Shown here: positions 53,799 to 62,530 of the stretch, one piece after another
Layout: each line of letters starts with the position of its first letter
Numbering within the stretch: position 1 is the first letter of the stretch
Origin: Dorea longicatena
Lineage (GTDB): Bacteria > Bacillota > Clostridia > Lachnospirales > Lachnospiraceae
DNA length: 64,000 nt
Assembly: GCF_024168045.1 (NCBI RefSeq)
Contig: NZ_CP100126.1
Coordinates: 1,133,501 to 1,197,500 of the forward strand
Direction of reading: 5' to 3'
Notes under the pieces: generated by a model
Databases searched by the model: none
Seen by the model: only the letters and a program-made list of their open reading frames with translations
Told to the model about the DNA's origin: nothing
Position numbers and translations under genes: made by a program

Positions 53799-56117
53799 TT
53801 GAGACTGAGAAATAATAAAGTAGCAAAGAGATTGGGAACAAAAGCACTTGCAGGAGTGCTTGCAATAGGACTTATCATCAGTACTCCGGCTGCAGCGCTG
53901 GCAGATGGAGGGGCAGAGACAGCCGGGACGCAGAGCACAGCCTCTCAGACACCGGCCGCACAGGCAGAGAAGCTGCAGGCAAAATCAGTAGATGGCAAGG
54001 ATACACTTACAGATGTATCAGATGCAGTGAAAGAGATGATCCAAAGAGGTGAGGTAAAGCTGGATGAAAGTACAGGATATCTGATAGATACAACAACCGG
54101 ACAAAAGACGAATCCGGTTACAGGAGAACGTGTAGATCAGATTCCGGCGATACCGGCGACACCGGCAGAACCGGAACAGCCGGCGGAACCGGCAACACCA
54201 GTGACACCAGCAGAGCCGGAACAGCCGGCGGAACCGGAGGCACCAGCAGAGCCGGAACAGCCGGCAACACCAGCAACACCGGAGGCACCGGCGACACCAG
54301 CAGAACCGGCGGCACCGGCGACACCAGCAGAACCGGAGGCACCAGCAGAGCCGGAACAGCCGGCAGATACAGTTACAAGTGCAAAAAGCAATCAAGCACT
54401 TGTTGCAAAGCAGCAGATTATAAAATTACCACAGATCGTGGAAGATTTCCGGTTCTGGACAGTTGCCAGAAAATATGCATTTGCAAAATCGAAGATCAAT
54501 ATCCGCGAGGCAATTCCGGAGAATATTGATGGCAGTAATACACAGGATGTAAAGACGGATCTGGAAAATGCAAAAGCAGATACAAAAAAGCTACAGAAGA
54601 AAAAAAAGAAAATAACAAAGAAACAGACAAAAACAATTAAAAATAAAATATTCAAGAAAGCAAAGAGTAAAGCGGTCAGAAATCTTCAGAAGACGATGGA
54701 AGAAAGAAAGAACCTGAAACAGAAAGGTCTGGACGCAGCACTTGCAAATCAGCAGCTGGAAGAAAAAGTCCGTACAGTAGGAACTTTATCACAGGATGGT
54801 CTGTTATATATCCTGAAAGAAGAAGAGAATGGCTGGCTTTACGTTGAATCTGGAAATGTCAGAGGGTTTGTAAAAGCATCAGAAGTATATACAGGGGATG
54901 CGGCACAGGAAATCCTGGATGTTTATCAGACCAAGGCTCAGAAGAAGGCAGAGAAAGCCGGAATGGAATATACCGGTATTGAGGGAACTGCAAAGACAGC
55001 GGAAGCGACTGTCGATGCAAAAGAAAATCAGGCATACACATATCTGCGTGCGACGGTGAACCCGACGGTAGCAGAGAAGGATTATGCGCTGGTTAATGAT
55101 CAGATCGAGACAGGAATACTGAATATAAAAGAAGAGAATAATCCAGATGCGAGAACTGTCGGAACGCTGAAACAGGGACAGCTCTGTTATATCCTTGCCG
55201 ATAAAGATGTCGACTGGGTATATATAGAGTCCGGTAATGTCAGAGGGTTTGTTGAAAAGAAATATCTCGATAACAGCGATGAGACAAAACAGCAGATCAC
55301 GACAACAGGGGAAGAACAATATAAAACGGCGGAAGAAACAGTAAAACCAGAAGAAAATGCTGCTTTATATTATACATTGGCTTCTGTGAAAGAAGGAACG
55401 CCAAGTGGTGAGATCAGAGAGTCCATCCTGCAATTTGCTTCCCAGTTTATCGGTAATCCATATGTATGGGGAGGTACAAGTCTGACAGACGGGGCAGACT
55501 GCTCCGGATTTGTACAGCAGATATACAAACAATATGGATATGATCTTCCAAGAGTGGCAGAGGACCAGAGCCAGTGTGGGACGAAGATTCCTGTAGAGGA
55601 TGCACAGCCGGGTGACCTGATCTTTTATGCAAAAGAAGGCCATATATACCACGTAGTGATGTATGCAGGTGATGGAAAGACTATTGAAGCAGCCAGCACG
55701 AAACTTGGGATTATTGAAAGCAAAGTAAATACTAAAAATGCAGTATGGGCAACACGTATTATCAATGATGATTATACACTTGCCGGAGGCGGAATCAGTA
55801 ATGTCAATGCAACGAACGAAATGTATGGACAGAATCTTGGTAATTTCCAGATTACATATTACTGTGCATGTGAAATCTGCTGTAATAAAGCAGACGGAAT
55901 TACAGCAACAGGAACGCCGGTGGTAGAAGGTCAGACGATTGCGGTTGATCCAAGAGTTATTCCTTACGGAACGAAAGTGATCATCGGAGGTCATATATTT
56001 ACAGCTGAGGATTGCGGCGGTGCAATTCAGGGAAACCACATTGACATCTATGTAAATAATCACGCAGAGGCAACGGCGCTCGGGGTGACAAATGCAGATG
56101 TATTTCTTGTGAAATAA
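53799..56117 (+). CDS. secreted cell-wall hydrolase: SH3 repeats, NlpC/P60 and 3D domains
   Basis: Exported 772-aa protein. A signal peptide ends near residue 35 (STPAAALA, then DGG). Residues 114-190 are a Pro/Ala/Glu repeat spacer. A Lys-rich helical part follows, then two SH3b-like repeats (EEKVRTVGTLSQDGLLYILK and the similar DARTVGTLKQGQLCYILA). The NlpC/P60 endopeptidase domain has catalytic Cys568 (GADCSGFVQQ) and His618 (YHVVMYAGDG). The C-terminal 80 residues are a 3D domain (GTPVVEGQTIAVDPRVIP, AEDCGGAIQGNHIDIYV) with its three Asp, as in Rpf/MltA-type enzymes. So two different wall-active modules share one chain. The start is TTG with AAGGAG 7 bp upstream. Confidence 0.88.
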   Translation: MRLRNNKVAKRLGTKALAGVLAIGLIISTPAAALADGGAETAGTQSTASQTPAAQAEKLQAKSVDGKDTLTDVSDAVKEMIQRGEVKLDESTGYLIDTTTGQKTNPVTGERVDQIPAIPATPAEPEQPAEPATPVTPAEPEQPAEPEAPAEPEQPATPATPEAPATPAEPAAPATPAEPEAPAEPEQPADTVTSAKSNQALVAKQQIIKLPQIVEDFRFWTVARKYAFAKSKINIREAIPENIDGSNTQDVKTDLENAKADTKKLQKKKKKITKKQTKTIKNKIFKKAKSKAVRNLQKTMEERKNLKQKGLDAALANQQLEEKVRTVGTLSQDGLLYILKEEENGWLYVESGNVRGFVKASEVYTGDAAQEILDVYQTKAQKKAEKAGMEYTGIEGTAKTAEATVDAKENQAYTYLRATVNPTVAEKDYALVNDQIETGILNIKEENNPDARTVGTLKQGQLCYILADKDVDWVYIESGNVRGFVEKKYLDNSDETKQQITTTGEEQYKTAEETVKPEENAALYYTLASVKEGTPSGEIRESILQFASQFIGNPYVWGGTSLTDGADCSGFVQQIYKQYGYDLPRVAEDQSQCGTKIPVEDAQPGDLIFYAKEGHIYHVVMYAGDGKTIEAASTKLGIIESKVNTKNAVWATRIINDDYTLAGGGISNVNATNEMYGQNLGNFQITYYCACEICCNKADGITATGTPVVEGQTIAVDPRVIPYGTKVIIGGHIFTAEDCGGAIQGNHIDIYVNNHAEATALGVTNADVFLVK
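54143..54369 (+). repeat. coding minisatellite for the Pro/Glu/Ala spacer
   Basis: Short degenerate units built on CCGGCGACACCAGCAGAACC- and CCGGAACAGCCGGCGG-like words, encoding PATPAEP, PAEPEQP and PEAPATP. It is strikingly GC-rich against the AT-rich gene and likely to vary in length between strains. Confidence 0.85.
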
Positions 56118-56135
56118 GAATAAAATAAAAATGAG

Positions 56136-56183
56136 AAAAGACAGCTTTTTCAGATTTGAAAGTTTGAAAAGCTGTCTTTTAAT
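56136..56183. terminator. bidirectional terminator between the NlpC/P60 gene and pepD
   Basis: AAAAGACAGCTTTT and its complement (56136-56152 with 56165-56180, one bulged base) form a 16-bp stem with T/A runs on both sides. Confidence 0.9.
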
Positions 56184-56222
56184 ATTACGTTGCATTCATA
56201 AAAAACGATGGATAGATATGGA

Positions 56223-57671
56223 TTATTTACAGATCTTTAAAAGTTCTTTCAGATAATCCCACATACGCTTTGTAGATTCGATATGTACGCGCTCATTATA
56301 AGTATGTACACCTGTCAGTTCCGGTCCGAAAGAAATGATATCAAGATCATTCTTCTTTCCGAATAAGATTCCACATTCCAGTCCTCCGTGAGTTGTCTCA
56401 ACGGTAGGCTCTTTGCCGAACATTTCTTTATAAAGTTCAATTGCTTTCGGACGGATCACGGAATCTGCATTGTAGCTCCATGCCGGATATTCACCAGAGA
56501 TTTCGCGGGAAGCACCTGCAAGATCTGTTGCAAGATCCAGTTTGTTTCGCATATCATCTAACTTGGTAGCAACGGAGCTGCGAACCTGAAATTTGATCTT
56601 TACCGTATCTTCTGTGGTTTCAACGATACCTGTATTCAGGGAAGATTCTACAGCTGTAGGGAACGCACGGTCATAGCATTGTACACCATCGATTGCTCCA
56701 TACAGGAATCCGATTACATGTGCGGTAGTATCTGCGTCAAATGCTTTTAAGGCAGTCTCGCCTTCGGAAACAGCGTTCAGAGATAAAGTTGGTTCCTGTC
56801 CGGCAAACTCAGCGGAGATCGTCTGTTCCAGTTCGGTAACAGCATCTGCGATAGCCTGAGCCTGTGCAGGGTCAGCAATAATCTCAGTCGTATTATATTG
56901 TGCGATTACGTTTGCTGCATTTCCGCCGTTTGTGCTTACAATGTTGAAGTCGTAATCTTTTGCAAGAGCATACAGGACGCGTCCAATGATCTTGTGTGCA
57001 TTTCCAAGTTGGTTCTGGATTTCTGCGCCAGAATGTCCACCCTGCAGACCGGAAATGGAGATCGTCATCTTTGTTCCGTTTTCTTCACTCCATTCGATCG
57101 GGATGAAGGTATCGTAAATGTAGCCGCCGGCACATCCGACAGTCATAACACCTTCAATTTCAGAATCAATGTTCAGACAGATCTTTCCTTTTAATACAGA
57201 TGTATCCAGGTGATGTGCACCGCCCATACCAATCTCTTCATCAATTGTGAATACAGCTTCGATCGGTGGGTGTGGAATGTCTGTGCTGGCAAGGATTGCC
57301 ATAGCGTAAGCAACGGCGATGCCATCATCGCCACCGAGAGTGGTGTTCTTTGCCCCAATCAGATCACCATCTACAAAAAGGTCTAAAGGATCATTTTCAA
57401 AATCATGATCACTGTCGGTTGTCTTTGTAGCGACCATGTCCAGATGTCCCTGGATGATAACCGGATCACTGTTCTCGTATCCGGCAGTACCAGGTTTTTT
57501 GATGATTACGTTGTTCACTTCATCCTGGATATATTCCAGATTGTGAGCTTTTGCAAATTCCACACAAAAATCACTGATTTTTTTTGTGTGGAAGGTACTT
57601 CTAGGTACCATACTTAATTCTTCGAAGTAATGGAATACTTCTTTTGGTTCAATATTAGACAAAATTCCCAT
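56223..57671 (-). CDS. pepD: aminoacyl-histidine dipeptidase (Xaa-His dipeptidase, M20)
   Basis: Cytosolic metallopeptidase of the PepD family (482 aa) splitting dipeptides such as carnosine-like Xaa-His. Metal and catalytic motifs are visible: QGHLDMVA, LGGDDGIAVAYA, TIDEEIGMGGAHHLD and HGGLECGILFG. The dimerisation lid contains SGLQGGHSGAEI. GGAGGAATGAACA precedes the ATG. It stands alone, divergent from the nucleobase permease across a 247-bp AT-rich gap in which I see no riboswitch. Confidence 0.95.
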   Translation of the reverse strand: MGILSNIEPKEVFHYFEELSMVPRSTFHTKKISDFCVEFAKAHNLEYIQDEVNNVIIKKPGTAGYENSDPVIIQGHLDMVATKTTDSDHDFENDPLDLFVDGDLIGAKNTTLGGDDGIAVAYAMAILASTDIPHPPIEAVFTIDEEIGMGGAHHLDTSVLKGKICLNIDSEIEGVMTVGCAGGYIYDTFIPIEWSEENGTKMTISISGLQGGHSGAEIQNQLGNAHKIIGRVLYALAKDYDFNIVSTNGGNAANVIAQYNTTEIIADPAQAQAIADAVTELEQTISAEFAGQEPTLSLNAVSEGETALKAFDADTTAHVIGFLYGAIDGVQCYDRAFPTAVESSLNTGIVETTEDTVKIKFQVRSSVATKLDDMRNKLDLATDLAGASREISGEYPAWSYNADSVIRPKAIELYKEMFGKEPTVETTHGGLECGILFGKKNDLDIISFGPELTGVHTYNERVHIESTKRMWDYLKELLKICK

Positions 57672-57918
57672 TGTTCATTCCTCCGTTTGTCTTTAGTCTC
57701 TATCTGTCATTGTACCATGAAATTCAGCACTTTACCATGATAAAATTTAATGTATACATAACGGAATGTAATAGTTATAATAACTGTAGCTTATAAGATT
57801 TTATTAAAACATTCAATAACTGCAGGACTACACAAAAAAGAAGAAAAAATATATAATATTTAAGTTGAAAATAATATGAATCGCCATGCGTTCGAAAGAA
57901 ATTTACAGGAGGATATAT

Positions 57919-59262
57919 ATGAGTACAAAAGAAGCAAAACAGATGGACAAAGCATTATTTGATTTTTATGGGAAACCATCTATCGGACAGGCTTTGCCAC
58001 TTGCAATCCAGCATGTACTTGCGATGATCGTCGGATGTGTAACACCATCGATCATTGTTGCGGGAGTGGCCGGAATTTCACAGGAAGATTCCGTGATCTT
58101 AATACAGGCAGCACTGGTGATGTCGGCACTGACGACATTACTGCAATTGTTTCCATTTATAAAAACAAAGAATTTCCGGATCGGTTCGGCACTTCCGGTT
58201 ATGATGGGAATCAGCTTTGCGTATGTTCCAAGTATGCAGGCAATTGCGTCTGATTTTGACATTGCAACAATTCTGGGTGCACAGATTATCGGAGGTGTGG
58301 TTGCACTTCTGGTGGGATTGAATATTAAGAGAATCCGCAAATTCTTCCCGCCGCTGATTACAGGAACGGTCGTATTTTCTATCGGTCTTTCTCTGTATCC
58401 GACAGCAATTAACTATATGGCCGGAGGTGCGAGCAGCAAGACTTATGGATCATGGCAGAATTGGGTGGTTGCGATTATTACATTGATCATTGTAACAGCA
58501 TTGAATCATTACGGAAAAGGGGTATGGAAACTGGCATCCATCCTGATCGGAATTATTGCAGGATATATCGTAGCGTTGTTCTTTGGAATGGTAGATTTTT
58601 CATCTGTGTCATCGGCATCGCTCTTCCAGCTTCCGAAACCAATGCATTTTGGAATCAAGTTTGAACCATCTGCATGTGTTGCGATCGGAATTCTGTTTGC
58701 GATCAATGCAGTACAGGCAATTGGTGATTTTTCGGCAACAACAACAGGATCTATGGACCGTATGCCGACAGATGAAGAACTGACAGGTGGAATTGTAGGC
58801 TATGGAATCAGTAACATTTTCTGTGCATTCTTTGGAGGACTTCCGACTGCGACATACAGCCAGAATGTAGGTATCGTATCAACAACAAAGGTCGTCAGCC
58901 GTGTGGTAATGGGGCTGGCAGCAGTGATATTACTGGCAGCAGGATTGATTCCGAAGTTTTCTTCTCTGCTTACAACAATTCCGTATTGTGTACTCGGCGG
59001 TGCGACAATCTCTGTATTTGCTTCGATTACAATGACGGGAATCAAACTGATCACGACAGAGCCAATGGATTTCCGTAATACAACAGTTGTAGGACTTGCA
59101 GTAGCAGTAGGAATGGGTGTGACACAGGCAAATGCTTCACTGGCACAGTTCCCGGAATGGGTGACAACAATTTTCGGAAAATCTCCGGTTGTTCTTGCAA
59201 CGATTGTAGCAATTGTGTTAAATTTAACCCTTCCAAAAGCAAAGAAAAAAGAGGAGAAATAA
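57919..59262 (+). CDS. NCS2 family nucleobase permease (xanthine/uracil type)
   Basis: Membrane nucleobase symporter of 447 aa with about 14 helices. LAIQHVLAMIVGCVTPSIIV at the start, the QNVGIVSTTKVVSRVV segment and AINAVQAIGDFSATT in the substrate region fit the xanthine/urate PbuX-UacT branch. The start at 57919 has AGGAGG; an upstream ATG at 57886 lacks one. The following molybdenum hydroxylase maturation genes make xanthine or another purine the likely substrate; this is inference from context. Confidence 0.9.
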   Translation: MSTKEAKQMDKALFDFYGKPSIGQALPLAIQHVLAMIVGCVTPSIIVAGVAGISQEDSVILIQAALVMSALTTLLQLFPFIKTKNFRIGSALPVMMGISFAYVPSMQAIASDFDIATILGAQIIGGVVALLVGLNIKRIRKFFPPLITGTVVFSIGLSLYPTAINYMAGGASSKTYGSWQNWVVAIITLIIVTALNHYGKGVWKLASILIGIIAGYIVALFFGMVDFSSVSSASLFQLPKPMHFGIKFEPSACVAIGILFAINAVQAIGDFSATTTGSMDRMPTDEELTGGIVGYGISNIFCAFFGGLPTATYSQNVGIVSTTKVVSRVVMGLAAVILLAAGLIPKFSSLLTTIPYCVLGGATISVFASITMTGIKLITTEPMDFRNTTVVGLAVAVGMGVTQANASLAQFPEWVTTIFGKSPVVLATIVAIVLNLTLPKAKKKEEK

Positions 59263-59269
59263 TCCTTAT

Positions 59270-60073
59270 ATGATAATAAGTTATATAAATGGTGAATGGA
59301 AAGAGCCTGGCAGTTTATGCCAGGCTATTGGAATTTTTAAAGAAAATTTTCATAAGACGGTATCCGTTGTCGGCGGAGGCGGAAAGACGACAGTGATCCG
59401 CAGGCTTATGGATGAATGCCGGAATGCCGGAATTCCATGTGCGGTTTCTACAACAACTCATATACAAAAATGTGATGCCGGATATTTTCTGGGGAAACCT
59501 TCGCTGGAAATGTTCCGTCAGATTATGATAAAATATGGTGTTGTATGGATGGGAAGAGAGACAACGGATGGGAAGCTTGCATCTTTTCAAGAAGAATATC
59601 TAAAAGAGATCAGCCGTGAACCAGGCGTACTGCTTCTAGAGGCAGACGGAGCGAAGCGTCTGCCGGTTAAAACCCCTGCGGAACATGAGCCGGTGATCTG
59701 TGAGCAGACAGATATTGTTTTGAATGTATATGGGATGAGTGCGGTTGGAAAGAAGCTGAAAGAAGGTTGTTTCCGGGTGAAAGAAACCGGGAAGATTCTC
59801 GGAAAGACAGAAGAAGATATTCTGTGTCCGGAAGATATTGTCACACTTGCGGTAAGTCAGAGTGCGGGACGAAAATACGTGACGGATGATATGGAATATC
59901 AGGTGATACTGAATCAGGCAGATACTAAGGAGCAGAAAAAAATGGCAGTGGAACTTGCGGAAGAGATCGTAAAGCAGTTGTCAGACAGGCATGCAGATAG
60001 TATGGAATGCCCGGGGCAGATCCGCAGAGTGCATGTGGTATCGGACCTGATTCCGTTGAAAGAAAGATGGTAA
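59270..60073 (+). CDS. yqeC: selenium cofactor biosynthesis protein YqeC
   Basis: Putative NTP-binding protein (267 aa) of the YqeC family, found almost only with selenium-dependent molybdenum hydroxylases (SDMH). A P-loop VSVVGGGGKTTVIRR lies at about residues 31-45, TTHIQKCDAGYFL and LLEADGAKRLPVK follow. The biochemical role in placing selenium in the molybdenum site is not known. Its ribosome binding site GAGGAG lies in the end of the permease gene, so the two are linked, and the stop overlaps the start region of the next gene. Confidence 0.88.
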   Translation: MIISYINGEWKEPGSLCQAIGIFKENFHKTVSVVGGGGKTTVIRRLMDECRNAGIPCAVSTTTHIQKCDAGYFLGKPSLEMFRQIMIKYGVVWMGRETTDGKLASFQEEYLKEISREPGVLLLEADGAKRLPVKTPAEHEPVICEQTDIVLNVYGMSAVGKKLKEGCFRVKETGKILGKTEEDILCPEDIVTLAVSQSAGRKYVTDDMEYQVILNQADTKEQKKMAVELAEEIVKQLSDRHADSMECPGQIRRVHVVSDLIPLKERW

Positions 60074-60075
60074 CT

Positions 60076-61500
60076 ATGTCAGAAATGTATAAAAACAGAA
60101 AAAAAGTATTAATCAGAGGAGCCGGAGATCTGGCTACGGGTGTAGGAGTGGCACTTCACAGGGCAGGATTCCGGGTGATCATGACGGAGATTGCAGTGCC
60201 GCTTACCGTCAGACGTGAAGTTGCAATGTCACGGGCAGTCTATGAAGGCAGGATAGAAGTAGAAGGAATAGAAGGAATTCTTGTGGAAAATTATCAGGAA
60301 GCCAGGAGGGTACTGGCAGCGGATAAGATTGCCGTAATCGTAGACCCGGAGGCAGAGATCCGGAGAGAATTCAGACCGGATGTACTTGTGGATGCAATTC
60401 TTGCAAAAAGAAATACAGGAACCAGTCGGGCAGATGCACCATATGTGATCGGTCTCGGACCGGGGTTTATAGCGGGAAAAGATGTCCATGCTGTCATAGA
60501 GACAATGCGTGGATTAACACTTGCGGATATCATCTATGACGGACAGCCGATTCCCAATACCGGCATTCCGGGATATGTGGGCGGCTATGCGCTGGAACGT
60601 CTGATCAGGGCGTCGGCAGCCGGACGGATGGAGCCGAAAGCACAGATCGGGGATGTCGTCCGAAAAGGACAACTTCTGGCTCTGACCGGAGGAAAACCGG
60701 TCTATTCTCAGTTGGACGGTGTGATCCGGGGGATGTTACAGGAAGGCGTGCAGGTAAAAAAGGGTCTGAAGATTGGAGATGTGGATCCGAGAAAGGACAA
60801 GAAATTGTGTTATCTGATCTCGGATAAGGCAAATGAGATTGGCAGTTCCGTGGTAAAGACAGTAGAAGCACGCCTGTCAGATAAAGATTATGCGATGATT
60901 CTCCTGGCAGCCGGAAAGTCAAGCCGATACGGGAACAATAAGCTGCTGGAGAAACTGGATGGAGGGCAGATGTTCGAACATACCCTTCGTAAAATGCGTG
61001 CATTTCCATTGTGTACACAGGTAGTGGTAACAAGATTTGAAGAGATAGAGAATGCGGCAAAAACACAGGGGATGCTGGTGGTACAGAATACGGAGCCGGA
61101 TCTTGGAATCGCACATTCGCTGAAGTTAGGATTAAAGAGAGCATTAGATGAGAATCCGGGGTTAAAGGGGGCTATGTTCATCGTATGTGACCAGCCGGGA
61201 TTGACAGCCGGGACATTTGCCCGTATGCTTGAGATGGGGAAGATGCATCCGGGAAAGATTGTATGTGCCGGATGGAAAGGAAGAACCGGGAATCCCGTAT
61301 TATGGGATTCGTGCTTTTTCCGGGAGTTGTGCAGACTTTCCGGTGATAAAGGCGGAAAACAGATCATCTGTGCACATAAAGAAGATGTGGTGCTCTGTGA
61401 GACAGAAGAAGCAGAACTCCGGGATGTAGATGTACCGGAACAACTGATAAAATGGGAGAGAGATTATGGAGAATCAGGAAAATCAAGAGAAGAAACATAA
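60076..61500 (+). CDS. yqeB: selenium-dependent molybdenum hydroxylase maturation protein YqeB fused to MocA-like NTP transferase
   Basis: Two-domain protein of 474 aa. Residues 10-270 match the EF2563/YqeB family: KVLIRGAGDLATGVGVALHR (Rossmann), VDAILAKRNTG, IGLGPGFIAGKDVHAVIETM and GGKPVYSQLDGVIRGML. Residues 275-470 are a MobA/MocA-type nucleotidyltransferase: MILLAAGKSSRYGNNKLLEK, FIVCDQPGLTAGTF, GRTGNPVLWD. MocA proteins add CMP to molybdopterin for hydroxylases. In other bacteria these are often separate genes. The start could also be 60067 (ATGGTAACT), overlapping the yqeC stop; 60076 is chosen for its better-spaced AAAGATGG. Confidence 0.87.
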   Translation: MSEMYKNRKKVLIRGAGDLATGVGVALHRAGFRVIMTEIAVPLTVRREVAMSRAVYEGRIEVEGIEGILVENYQEARRVLAADKIAVIVDPEAEIRREFRPDVLVDAILAKRNTGTSRADAPYVIGLGPGFIAGKDVHAVIETMRGLTLADIIYDGQPIPNTGIPGYVGGYALERLIRASAAGRMEPKAQIGDVVRKGQLLALTGGKPVYSQLDGVIRGMLQEGVQVKKGLKIGDVDPRKDKKLCYLISDKANEIGSSVVKTVEARLSDKDYAMILLAAGKSSRYGNNKLLEKLDGGQMFEHTLRKMRAFPLCTQVVVTRFEEIENAAKTQGMLVVQNTEPDLGIAHSLKLGLKRALDENPGLKGAMFIVCDQPGLTAGTFARMLEMGKMHPGKIVCAGWKGRTGNPVLWDSCFFRELCRLSGDKGGKQIICAHKEDVVLCETEEAELRDVDVPEQLIKWERDYGESGKSREET

Positions 61501-62530
61501 ACGGAGAGTCCGATATTCTGGAACACATCCGAGAAATTATAAAGAAAAATATAAAGAACTGAATCCGGAAAAGTATGCAGATACTATTTCAAAGGTGATC
61601 CAAAAAGGCGGAACACCGGCAGGAATGCACATTTCCATCTGTGTACAGGAGATTTTAGACTTTTTTGATATCCAGCCGGGACAGCAGGGACTGGATGCAA
61701 CGCTTGGATATGGAGGGCATACCTCAAAGATGCTGGAAAAACTGCAGGGAGAGGGTCATATCTACGGACTGGATGTAGATCCGATCGAATCAGCAAAGAC
61801 AAAGAAACGTCTGGAGGAAAAAGGATTTGGATCAGACATCCTGACAGTAAAGCTTGAGAACTTTGCTAATATTGACAAAGTAGCAAAAGAAGCCGGAAAA
61901 TTTGATTTTGTACTGGCAGATCTTGGTGTGTCATCCATGCAGATCGATAATCCGGACCGGGGATTCACATTTAAAGCAGAAGGTCCTCTGGATCTGCGGA
62001 TGAATCCGGAGAAAGGAATCAGTGCGGCAGAACGGCTGCATGACATTTCAAGAGAAGAACTTGCAGGGATGCTGGTTGAAAATGCAGATGAACCTTATGC
62101 AGAAGAGATTGCAGAAGCAGTTACGGAAAAGATCCGAAAAGGCGGAAAGATTGAAACAACAACGGGATTGCACCAGGTGATCGGAGAGGCACTTGCATTT
62201 ATTCCGGAAAAAGAAAGAAAAGAAGCAATACGTAAGTCGAGCCAGCGGGTATTCCAGGCACTTCGTATTGATGTGAATCATGAATTTGAAGTATTGTATG
62301 ATTTCCTGGATAAGCTGCCGGGTGTGCTAAAACCGGGAGGAAAAGTGGCAATCCTTACCTTCCATTCGGGGGAAGACCGTCTGGTAAAGAAATCATTCAA
62401 ACAATGGAAAAAGGAGGGCCTGTACAGTGAGATCGCAAAAGACGTCATCCGACCGTCCAAAGAAGAATGCTTCCGCAACAGCCGTGCGAAATGCACGAAA
62501 ATGCGCTGGGCAATCAGGTCAGAAGAGTAA
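61466..62530 (+). CDS. RsmH-family methyltransferase paralogue (rsmH-like)
   Basis: SAM-dependent methyltransferase of 354 aa resembling RsmH (MraW), which methylates C1402 of 16S rRNA. Shared features are LDATLGYGGHTSKMLEKL (SAM site), LADLGVSSMQIDNPDRGFTF with PLDLRMNP, and TFHSGEDRLVKKSFKQW. It differs in a 50-residue basic N-terminal extension (HKRRVRYSGTHPRNYKEKYK), in GYGGHT for the usual GxGGHS and FHSGED for FHSLED, and it is not in a cell-division cluster. A second, housekeeping RsmH is therefore expected elsewhere, and the target of this one is unknown. It overlaps the previous gene by 35 nt. Confidence 0.85.
   Translation: MENQENQEKKHKRRVRYSGTHPRNYKEKYKELNPEKYADTISKVIQKGGTPAGMHISICVQEILDFFDIQPGQQGLDATLGYGGHTSKMLEKLQGEGHIYGLDVDPIESAKTKKRLEEKGFGSDILTVKLENFANIDKVAKEAGKFDFVLADLGVSSMQIDNPDRGFTFKAEGPLDLRMNPEKGISAAERLHDISREELAGMLVENADEPYAEEIAEAVTEKIRKGGKIETTTGLHQVIGEALAFIPEKERKEAIRKSSQRVFQALRIDVNHEFEVLYDFLDKLPGVLKPGGKVAILTFHSGEDRLVKKSFKQWKKEGLYSEIAKDVIRPSKEECFRNSRAKCTKMRWAIRSEE

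Noticed and set aside
54018-54395. Antisense frames rich in Cys/Arg or Gly/Ala over the Pro-rich tract.
   Set aside because: They are by-products of the GC-rich repeat in the secreted protein gene.
57672-57918. Possible purine or xanthine riboswitch ahead of the permease.
   Set aside because: The conserved three-way-junction core sequences are absent, and there is no terminator in the leader.
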